From positions 201,532,937 to 201,596,936 of the forward strand of contig JASEVX010000001.1 of the NCBI GenBank assembly GCA_031761405.1: a DNA stretch of 64,000 bases. The letters are read 5' to 3'. The position numbers and the translations under genes are program-made. The notes beneath the pieces were generated by a model that saw nothing but the letters and a program-made list of their open reading frames with translations, was not told the DNA's origin and ran no database searches. This stretch comes from Serripes groenlandicus (Eukaryota > Mollusca > Bivalvia > Cardiida > Cardiidae). Shown here piece after piece: positions 47,301 through 59,300 of the stretch. Within the stretch, counting starts at the first letter, position 1, and the number at the start of each line of letters is the position of its first letter.

Positions 47301-50300
47301 AAAGGAGGGTGGATGAATTGTTATATGAAGATATCCATGACGGAGAAGTTTCTAAAATGAAGAATGGCAGGTATGGATATCACTTTCCAACATGCAGACA
47401 CATTTTTATTTTGACACATATTCATATTCAGCAAGCAACTTGAAAACACTTTTGCAAAAGGAGAAATCACATAATTATGACAAGCCTTTTTTTGAAGATT
47501 CTCATATCAGTTTAGCTGGATCAATTATAACCCTTTCCCGCTGCAGCAGACAACTTTTGAAAACAGTGTGACAGTAGGAAACATTAGTTATGAGCATGTT
47601 TTTAAACTTTAAATAAAATTTTACTTACAGTTTTCCTGAGTACAATAGCTCTTTTCTACATATATAATAAATCTGCAGCAGATGATTTTGAAACATCTTG
47701 GCAAAAACATGAACAATTTCCATAAATGAGAGTTTAATTATTAAAAGAGTTGTGGCAAAAGGAGAAATTGTTTTTCATGAGCAATTTGTTCTGTTGCAAC
47801 AACGCTTTCAAAAGTCGTCTGCTGCAGAGGTGTCAGACAGGGTTAAAGCAGACAACTGTAGATATATAATATCATGTAAACAAATTATTTTACAGGTATG
47901 TGTGTAAAGTGTGTCCCCATGCCCCAACATTTGATACTGTAAATATGTACCAGGTCCATAAACAAGGAAAGAAACACCAGAATAGTAAGTTCAGTACATT
48001 GTGTTATCAAAGCCAATATAAACAAGTAACTGGAGGATTGCAAGCAATACCATAGTCCCCTACCGGTTTGCACTTTTGAGTCTGTTTCTGTTGTCATAGC
48101 AACCCAATGTTTAGGTATATCAAGACAATAAAGTATGAAAATAAAGAAAGGGAAATAACTCAAAAATTAGGGAAGCAAGAGTTATGGTTCATGTGCACTG
48201 CACTCCCCCTTGATACGATGTATTCATGTGTGAAATTTCATAGCCATAGCTAGTATAGTTATGGAGATATGCTCCGGACAAAAATCAAGTATGAAAATAA
48301 AGAAAGGGAAATAACTCAAAAATTAGGCAAGCAAGAGTTATGGTTCATGTCCACTGCACTCCCCCTTGATGAGATGCATCCATGTGTGAAATTTCATAAC
48401 CATAGCTAGTACAGTTTTGGAGATATGCTCCGGACAAAAATCAAGTATGAAAATAAAGAAAGGGAAATAACTCAAAAATTAGGGAAGCAAGAGTTATGGT
48501 TCATATGCACTGCACTCCGCATTGATGAGATGTATCCACATATGGAATTTCATAGCCATAGCTAGTACAGTTTTGGAGATATGCTCCGGACAAAAATTTG
48601 CCGGACTGACTGACTGACGGACTGACGGACGGACTGACTGACGGACGGAGTGCAAACCTAATAGTCCCCTTCGGCACGCCGGTAGGGGACTAATAAGTGA
48701 TTGAGGCATGAAAAAGTTCACTATTATAGGAAAATTTAGAAATTACCTTACACTCATTTTCAGTTTCATGAAACCATATGTTGCTTGCTAGATTCAGTTT
48801 CATTGCTTAAATGTCAGGGTCACACTGAAATCAAATCTTAGACTAAAGATCAAACACTACTTTATAGGCTGTTAACCCTTTCCCACATACAACACACATG
48901 CAGCAGCCGATTTTGAAAATATATGGCTGCATGCCCATTTTGCAGGGTACATTTTCTAGCCTGGTACTGAATAGACACCAGGGGATAATGTAGAAGTGTC
49001 ATAACATACATAACTGAAATATATGCTCATTATACCCCCAAAAAACAAAGTTTTGGGGGGAGTATATAGGAGTTACTGTGTCGGTCGGTCGGTCAGTCGG
49101 TTGGTCGGTCGGTCGGAAGCCATAGTTTGTCCGGACCATATCTTAACAATGCAACATAGGATTTGAACGAAACTTCATAGGATGATACAACACATTGAGA
49201 GGAAGTGCGGTGTATAGGAACCATAACTCTATTTTATCTAAATACAGAGTTATTGCCCTTTGTTACTTTTTCTTGTCCGGAGAATTACTTAATAACTAAC
49301 AGATGGAATCTAATAAAACTGCATACAATGGTAGAGCATAATCAGAGGAAGTGCAGTGTACAAGAACCATAACTCTAATTTACATAATTACAGAGTTATT
49401 GCCCTTAGTTACTTTTTCTTATTCGTAGAGTCTTGTCCAGAGCATAACTTTAAAACTGATTCTTGGAATTTATTAAAACTTCATAGGATGATACAACACA
49501 TTGAGAGGAAGTGCAGTGTACACGAACCATAACTCTATTTAATCTAAATACAGAGTTATTGCCCTTTGTTACTTTTTCTTGTCCGGAGAATTACTTAATA
49601 ACTAACAGATGGAATCTAATAAAACTGCATACAATGGTAGAGCATAATCAGAGGAAGTGCAGTGTACAAGAACCATAACTCTAATTTTCATAATTACAGA
49701 GTTATTGCCCTTTGTTACTTTTTCTTATTTGTAGAGTCTTGTCCAGAGCATAACTTTAAAACAAATTGTTGGAATTTGATAAAACTTCATAGGATGATAC
49801 AACACATTGAGAGGAAGTGCGGTGTACAGGAACCATAACTCTATTTTATCTAAATACAGAGTTATTGCCCTTTGTTACTTTTTCTTGTCCGTAGAATTAC
49901 TTAATAACTAATAGATGGAATCTAATAAAACTACATATAATGGTAGAGCATAATCAGAGGAAGTGCAGTGCACAAGAAACATAACTCTACTTTACATAAT
50001 TACAGAGTTATTGCCATTTGTTACTTTTTCATATTCGTAGAGTCTTGTCCGGAGCATAACTTTATAACTAATTGTTGGAATTGTTGGATGATACAACACA
50101 TTGAGAGGAAGTGCAGTGTACAGAAACCATAACTCTATTTAATCTAAATACAGAGTTATTGCCCTTTGTTACTTTTTCTTGTCCGGAGAATTACTTAATA
50201 ACTAACAGATGGAATCTAATAAAACTGCATACAATGGTAGAGCATAATCAGAGGAAGTTCAGTGTACAAGAACCATAACTCTAATTTACATAATTACAGA

Positions 50301-53300
50301 GTTATTGCCCTTAGTTACTTTTTCTTATTCGTAGAGTCTTGTCCAGAGCATAACTTTAAAACTGATTCTTGGAATTTATTAAAACTTCATAGGATGATAC
50401 AACACATTGAGAGGAAGTGCAGTGTACAGGAACCATAACTCTATTTAATCTAAATACAGAGTTATTGCCCTTTGTTACTTTTTCTTGTCCGGAGAATTAC
50501 TTAATAACTAACGGATGGAATCTAATAAAACTGCATACAATGGTAGAGCATAATCAGAGGAAGTGCAGTGTACAAGAACCATAACTCAAATTTTCATAAT
50601 TACAGAGTTATTGCCCTTTGTTACTTTTTCTTATTTGTAGAGTCTTGTCCAGAGCATAACTTTAAAACAAATTGTTGGAATTTAATAAAACTTCATAGGA
50701 TGATACAACACATTGAGAGGAAGTGCGGTGTACAGGAACCATAACTCTATTTTATCTAAATACAGAGTTATTGCCCTTTGTTACTTTTTCTTGTCCGTAG
50801 AATTACTTAATAACTAATAGATGGAATCTGATAAAACTACATATAATGGTAGAGCATAATCAGAGGAAGTGCAGTGTACAAGAAACATAACTCTACTTTA
50901 CATAATTACAGAGTTATTGCCATTTGTTACTTTTTCATATTCGTAGAGTCTTGTCCGGAGCATAACTTTAAAACTAATTGTTGGAATTGTTGGATGATAC
51001 AACACATTGAGAGGAAGTGCAGTGTACAGAAACCATAACTCTATTTAATCTAAATACAGAGTTATTGCCCTTTGTTACTTTTTCTTGTCCGGAGAATTAC
51101 TTAATAACTAACAGATGGAATCTAATAAAACTGCATACAATGGTAGAGCATAATCAGAGGAAGTTCAGTGTACAAGAACCATAACTCTAATTTACATAAT
51201 TACAGAGTTATTGCCCTTTGTTACTTTTTCTTGTTAAGTAAGCCATATTTTGTCCGGCCTATTTCTTACAAACCACTGGGTGCAATTCAATAAAATTTTA
51301 CATGAAGCTTCTATACCAAGAGGAGATGTGCATATCCTAAAGGGGTTACAATTGCTTGTTATTTTACAGAGTTATGGCCCTTTTACTTATTAAGTAAGCC
51401 ATATTTTGTCCGGCCTATTTCTTACAAACTACTGGGTGGAATTCAATAAAAAATTTACATGAAGCTTCTATACCAAGAGGATATGTACATACCCTACAGG
51501 TCTTACAATTGCATGTTATTTTACAGAGTTATGGCCCTTTTGTTGGTCGGTCGGAAGCCATATTTTGAATCAAGGTGCTGTTTTGGGGGTATTTATCATC
51601 TTCAATGATAGTTCTAGTTCTTACTAATTTTCAGAATAACTGTAAGTTTAAGTTATTACTTTGATCTCGACTCTATAAATGAAATGATATTTATTGAAAA
51701 TTAATAATTTGAGCCGTCCCACGAGAAAACCAACATTACGGCCTCTGCATAATGTATTGACCAAGATCAGCATTCGCAGTCTGTGCAGACTGATCTGGGC
51801 CAACACCTTCTATCTCAGGGTGATAGACTAATGATTCGTGAAACAGAAAATCCCCAGGAGGGGAAAAGTGTCTATCCAGGTAAGCCTGCACGGTATGCTT
51901 AGGCTGATCAGGGTTGATACTTATCGCCGAGTCCACAATGTTGTTCTTCTTGTGGGACGGCTCATTTCTCCTTTTGCCATTATTTTCAAAAGTCACCTGA
52001 TGCACATATTTATCAAATTTTGTGTGCAAGTAGGAAATGGTTAAGTTTGTTTCTTGTAGGTTTGGAATATCAAGAAAATAAAAAGCAGGAACTCCAAGAT
52101 TTGATTATCAAACGACAACAGGAGCAAGAAATACAGATTGAAAATCAGTCAAAAAAGGTATTTGGTTAACACCTTGTATATCTCTTTATAAATAATTGAG
52201 TTATAAACATTGTGGCAAAATGCTTCTACCTTTGGCAAAGGGTTAAAGGTTTGGTACTTCAATTTGCCTTTATAGAACCTTTCCCTCATATAGAAACTTT
52301 CTGACATCTCAGCAGCAGACGGCCTTTGGAAAACATGAAGGCAAAAGAAAAAAACAAGCAATTTCTCCTTTTTTCGCCATGTCTTCATCTTTATTAAATC
52401 CTTGTACTTTCATTTACAGGGTCTTTCCATTTGTCAAGTCAGCCAGTTGAGCTCATGTCACTGGAATTGTCTGTTGTGTGTCCGTCCGTCTGTGCATCAA
52501 CCTTTTTTGTCCCTAACCACATGGCCAATTGTGATGAAATTTCATAGGAAGCATCCTCTCAATGTCTTCTCCTAAATTCCTTCAAATGTTTTGGATCCAT
52601 GCAAAATCTGGTTTCCATGGCAACCGCAAGAAAAAATAAAAAAATCTTCTTCTCCTAAACTGGTTGGCCAATTTTCTAATAATTTTGTAGAAATGTTCCA
52701 TAGATGACCCTCTTTCAGATTACTTCAATCATGTTGATTGGTCGAAAAAGATGGCCACCAGAGGGCGGGGCTATTTTGCCTTTGAAAACTTCTCCTCCGA
52801 GCTGATGGTCTAAAATAAAACATTGTAATCGAAAGTGTCAGGCCGATTTTCAAATAATTATGTAGAAATGTTCCTAGGGTGACCCTCTAACAGATTCCTT
52901 CAAGCCATGTTGATTGGTTGAAAACTATAGCCGCTGTTACCCTTATATTGGCTTTTGTGAAAACTATTTAGATTCCTTCAATCCAGGTTGATTGGTAAAA
53001 AGCGTATTGTCTATTTCATTTATGAAACAATGAAGCTTAATTGTTTATTTTCATGAATATCATTGAAATTACCTGTTTCCAATATTTAACTGCACTTGTT
53101 TGACAGGTCTGCAGGAAAGGACCATTTAAATACATTGTGATTGCATATCTTTGAATGATACACTCACCATGGCCCTCGTGTTATTTTGTTTTCTTTACAG
53201 AGTTCAAATGAGGAAAGCAGACAGTCACCATACCAGTTTCTCATGAAGAAGAGCAGGTCTAATCCACACAGGAGAAAAATGACAGTAGAACTAAGTGCAA

Positions 53301-56300
53301 GTAACAGTAACCCCTCTGTAGACACAACTCCTGCAGAAAGACTTCCTGGTCACAAAAATAATACTTCATCAATGGACTTTAAAGCTACATCAACGGTTAA
53401 TAGAAATGTTGAAAGTGATAACAAAGACAAGAAATCTTATCAATTACAGGCTAATGAAAAAAGAGATGATTTTGTTACAGCTAAAAAAAGGGAAGAGAGA
53501 TCAAATGTAAAAAGAACGTCAAAGTATGTACCCGACGATGGACCACAGCTGAAATCTAGTGATTTGAAAAAGTTTATTAACCAAGGCGGGGAAAGTAGTA
53601 AAACAAATTTTTATTTTTCTAGAAGACAGCAAAATAACCCTAACCGCACACCCAATATAAAATTAGATTTAGAACGACATCATGTAGCAATAGAGAACCA
53701 TACCAGTGTATCATGGGATAGGTTTAAACAGATGAAAGGGAAAAACTTTGTGGCTCCAGTTCATCAGAGTAGAATTAAAAGTGAGACCTTAGTAAACAAA
53801 GATCAAGTCTGCAGTGAGACAGTAGTAAGCAAAGATCAAGTCTGCAGTGTGACTAGTAAAGTCAATAATGGTGTCACCTCCATTAATTCGTCCAAAGAAT
53901 TAGCAGATCCAATCTCTGTCGGTAACCCAGCTACAGATCAGACAGTTAGAGCTCAGGAATTCTTAAATGCTTTTGGGTAGGTATCATTCTTACCCTTTTT
54001 GTCTCTGCCCACGATAGTGGAGTGAGACATAGCAGTCACTTTTCCAGCAATGACGGTGAAACTTTGTCAGATGTATTGTATGGTCATGGAACATCATGCA
54101 ACATCAAAATGTTCAAGGTCTAGGTCATATTTTGGCAGAACTTGAACTTGTTTTGGTAAACCTAACCTCAAAACCTAACCTTGGTTATATCTCAGAAACC
54201 CCTGATGGAATTTTTCTGAAAACTATGTCTGATGTATTGTTTAGGTCATGGGACATCATTCAACGTCAAAATTATCAAGTTCAAGGTCATAATTTGGCAG
54301 AACTTGAAAGTTGTTAGGTAACTTAACCTCAAAAATTAACCTTGGTTATATCTCGGCAACCCCTGCTAGAATTTTTCTGAAACTATGTTAGATGTATTGT
54401 TGGGTCATAGGACATCATTCAAGGTCAAGGTCATAATTTGCCTTAATATGGAATAATCTTCTGAACACTAGACGTATTTTTCTTCATTCAATCTTCACGA
54501 AATTTAACCACTAGATTTGTTTTCATAAACTCTAGGTCAAGTTCACAAATAGGTCATGAGGGATCAAAAACTAGGTCAGAAGTAAGAATTATGGCCCTTC
54601 TTTTACTTAGAATTTTGGTTAAGTTTTTTGTACCAATTTACTTTTTTTTCAAAACCATTACAGATATTGCTTTGAAACTTACAACACTTATTCACCATCA
54701 TTACTTTTATCAACAGACAAGAGTACACAACTCTGTCAAGATTTTTGTAGGAAAAATGGCCCTTTTTTTACTTAGAATTTTGGTTAAGTTTTTTGTACCA
54801 ATTTACTTTTTTTCAAAACCATTACAGATATTGCTGTGAAACTTACAACACTTTTTCACCATCATTTCCTCAAGCCACAGACAAGAGTACATAACTCTGT
54901 CAATATTTGTGTAAGAATTATGGCCATTTTTTCACCTTAGAATTTTGGTAACTTTTTCATACCACCCCACTTTTTTTCAAAACCATTAGTGATTTAGCTT
55001 ATAAACTTACAATAATTATTTATCATCATTACCTCAATCAACAGACAAGGGTACATAACTCTTGTCAAGTTTTGTTTAATAGTTATGGCCCTTTTTCGCT
55101 TTATAATTTTGGTTAAGTTATTCATACCAAATCAAATTTTTTAAAACAATAAGAGATATAGCTTAAACACTTACAAAAATCTTTTTACCGTCATTACCTC
55201 GACCAACAGCCAAGAGTGCATAATTCAGTAAAGGTTTTTGTAAGAATTATGACTGTTTTTCGACTATCACCCCAAACAATTTTGTTATATTGGCAAGCAC
55301 AAAAAAGTCGAGCAAACACTTGGTCACTAGGTCAAATTTCCTAGAAGGGCGAGACACCCTCAGCCCGAGGTCTTATTTCCCTCATGCAGGCGCATTTTTA
55401 GCTCACCTATGCACGAAGTGCAAGGTGAGCTATTGTGATCACATTTCGTCTGGCGTCCGGCGTGCGTCGTCAACATTTGCTCTTGTTAACACTCTATAGG
55501 CTACATGTTGGATCCAATCTTCATGAAAGTTTATCAGAACATTCATCTCCATCAAATCTTGGACAAGTTCGAAAATGGGCCATATGAGGTCAAAAACTAG
55601 GTCACTAGGTCAAATTGAAGGGAAATCTTGTTAACACTGGAGGCCACATTTTCAACTTGAAACTTTATCAGAATGTTTGTCTTGATGATATGTAGGTCAA
55701 GTTCGAACATGGGTCAAAAAGTAGGTCACTAGGTCAAATTGAAGGAAGATCTTGTTAACACTCCAGAGGCTGCAATGTTTGCTTCAGCAGTTTGGAATTT
55801 TGTCAGAATGTTTGTCTTAAAATGTCTAGGTCAAGTTCGAATATAGGTCATATTGGGTCAGAAACTAGGTCACTAGGCCAAATGGAAGGGAAATCTTACT
55901 AACACTGTAGAAGCCACATTTTTGCTTCAGTAGCTTGAAATTTGGTCAGAATGTTAAGCTGAATGATATCTAAGCAAAGTTGGGATATGGGCCATGCCGG
56001 GTCAAAGACTAGGTCACTAGGACAAATTGAAAGGTAATCATGTTAACACTCTAGAGGCCACATTTTCAACTTGAGCATGTTGACACTTTATCAGAATGTT
56101 TGTCTTGATGATATGTAGGTCAAGTTCGAACATGGGTCATGTTTGGTCAAACAGTAGGTCAAATTGAAGGAAAATCTTGTAAACACCCTAGAGGCCGCAA
56201 TTTTTGTTTCAGCTGTTTGAAATTTTGTCAGAATGTTTGTCTTAAAGATATCAAGGTCAAGTTTGAATATGGGTCACTAGGCCAAATTGAAGGAAAATCT

Positions 56301-59300
56301 GTTTACACTTAGATACTGCATTTTTAACTTGAGCATGATGAAACTATCAGAATGTTTGTCTTGATTATATGTTTACAAGTCAAGTTCTAACATGGGTCAT
56401 GTTGGGTCAAAAGTAGGTCACAAGGTCAAATTGAAGGAAAATCTTGTTAACACTGTAGAAGACGCAACTTTTGCTTCAGAAGTCTGAAATTTTGTCAGAA
56501 TGGGTCATATTGGGTCAGACATTAGGTCACTAGGCCAAATTGAAGGGAAATCTTGTTAACACTGTAGAAGACAAAGCTTGCAATTTGGTCAGAATGTTGA
56601 GCTGAATGATATCTAGGTCAAGTTCAAATATGGGTTATATTGGGTCAGAAACAAGGTCAATAAAGGAAAATATTGTTCAAACTCCGGAAGCCCCATTTTT
56701 TACTTTGAGCAAGTTGAAACTTTTGTCAGAATGTTGTCTCGATGATATCTAGTCCATGTTGGAATATGGGTCATATCAGGTAAAAAAATATAGATCACTA
56801 GGCCAATTGAAGGAAAATCTTGTTAACACTGTGGAGGTTGCATGCAGAATAATTGTCTTGATGTGTTTTGCATTGCAGTACATTGTATAATTAAGGTGAG
56901 CGATCTAGGGCCATCATGGCCCTCTTGTTTACATATTGGCAGCAGATGACTCTTGTAAACATTGTGAGCATTTTCTCCTTTTGCCACAATGTTTTCAAAT
57001 CTATTCAATTATTTCATTTTCATTTATGAAGACTTTTGTCTAGATGAATTCTTGGTAGTCTGTTGCAGATATGCTATATGTAGGAAAGGGTAACTTACAT
57101 ATTGTGTTGTATCAGCGCCAAGAAAATCAACCTCTGTAGTTTCATGAGTAGTGTTTATATATAGTTACTTTTTAGCTCACCTAAGCACGAAGTGCAAGGT
57201 GAGCTTTTGTGATCACCCGGCGTCTGTCGTCGTCATCGGTGTCTGTTAACAATTTCCTACAAATGACTTCTCCTACTAAACCAATTGACAGATTTCAAAA
57301 TAACTTCACATGAATGGTCCTTAGGTGGTCCTCTTTCAAAGTTGTTCAAAGAATTTAATTCCACGTAGAACTTTGGTTGCTGGGGCATCAGAAAAGGGGA
57401 AAATTGCCAAATCTTAACAAATCTTCTTGTCCAAAAGTACTGGCCCGATTTGAAAACTATTTTGCATAAATGTTCCTTGGGGTACCCTCTACCAAGATTG
57501 TTCAAATATTTCCGATCCGTTGAAAAACATGGCCGCCAGGGGGCGGAGCTTATTTTCCTTATATGTGCATTGTTAAAACTTTAAAAATCTTCTTGTCCAA
57601 AAGTACTGACCCGATTTGAAAATTATTTAGCACAAATGTGCTTTGGGCTGCCAGGGGACGGAGCTTTTTTTCCTTATATGTGCATTGTTAAAACTTTAAA
57701 AATCTTCTTGTCCAAAAGTACTGGCCCGATTTAAAAATTATTTTGCACAAATGTTCCTTGGGGCACCCTTTACAAAGACTGTTCAAATATTTCCGATCCG
57801 TTGAAAAACATGGCCGCCAGGGGGCGGAGGTTGTCGTTATATGTGCATTGTAAAATCTTTAAAAATCTTCTTGTCCAAAAGTATTGGCCCGATTTAAAGA
57901 TAATTTTGCACAAATGTTCCTCGGGGGACCTTCTACCAAGATTGTTCAAATTAATCCGATCCATTGAAAAACTTGGCCGCTAGGGGCGGGGCTTGTTTTC
58001 CTAATATGTGCATTGTAATATCTTTAAAAATCTTCTTGTCCAAAGGCACCTGCCTAATTTAAAAATTATTTGGCACAAATGTTCCTTGGGTGACTTTCTA
58101 CCAAATAAACCCGATCCGTTGAAAAACATGGCCACCAGGGAGGGTTGCTTGTTTTCCTTATATGTATAGAGTATAAAACTTTGAAAACTATTGAAGTTCT
58201 TAATCAGGTGAGCGATATAGGGCCATCATGGCCCTCTTGTTTACATTCATGCAATAGGTTCCAAATAAGCAAGGTTTGTCTGAAACTTCGTGAAACAATT
58301 CTGTGACATCAAAGCAAACAGATGCACCCGTTGATCTTAACCCATTTCCTCATACATCAAATCAGCAGCAGTCTACTTTGAAAACATCTTTGCAAAAATG
58401 TTAAAATCATTGTGGGCAAAGAAAAAATTGCTCGCTTTGAGCAATTTCTTCTTTTGCCACAATGTTTCAAAAGTCAGAATACGCGTCAGAAAGTGTTGGA
58501 AAGGGTTAATGTACACTGGTGCAAAATGTCCTATGGTTGGTGTTGATGGGGCGAGACTCATACCCAGCATGCTTGTTTCATCTATCCGTATCCATTCTAC
58601 ACCGAGACATGACAAACTGATAAAATCTGACCTTTAGGACATTGTGTCTCAAGTCAACAGTGGGATCAGGGTCTTATTTGGTTGCATATTAATTAAAATT
58701 AATCCTTAACCCTTTTCCACATAAAACAACTTTGCGGCATACAAGTTTGAAAGCATATGGGCAAAAATAGGGAAAACTTCTATAAATGCAAGTACATGTA
58801 TAATTATTTAACTGAGTTGAAAACAATCAAAACTTTGTGGTAAATGGTTGAAATTGCTCATTATCAGGAATTTCTTCTTTTGCCGCAGTGATTTCAATGC
58901 AGTCTGCTGCGGATGCGCCTGCAAGTGGGAAAGGGTTGATAATTCTTTAAAATATTCTTTAGTAAAATTGCGTCCTTAATCATTCAGTGTTGAAATATTT
59001 ATTGTGATCTGAATTGTGAGCATTGTTAATTTAATGTGAAATGGCTCTTATTACTTAATATTCTTTTCACGCTATGTTTATAATTCCTCATAGAAACTTC
59101 TACCATCTTTCCGTGAATTTTGTTGCAGTCTCAACAATCTTCCGCTTACTCCATCCTCTTGTTTCTTTCAACTGACTGCCTCGAAGTGTTTCTCAGTCAT
59201 CCTTATTTACTTTTTCCATCAGGAGCCCCATGTCAGAACTGTTTGGAAAATATTGTTGTGGTCTAGTCTAAGAAGGTTGTCAGATCTATCTCCATTGTCA

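Noticed and set aside
49181..51240. CRISPR-like regular array
   Set aside because: Units are 294-306 bp with no short repeat/variable spacer pattern; this is a tandem satellite in a eukaryotic intron.
54591..54839. 82-residue hydrophobic frame resembling a membrane protein
   Set aside because: The same 'LLLRILVKFF' stretch occurs twice because the underlying ~165-bp repeat does; not a gene.
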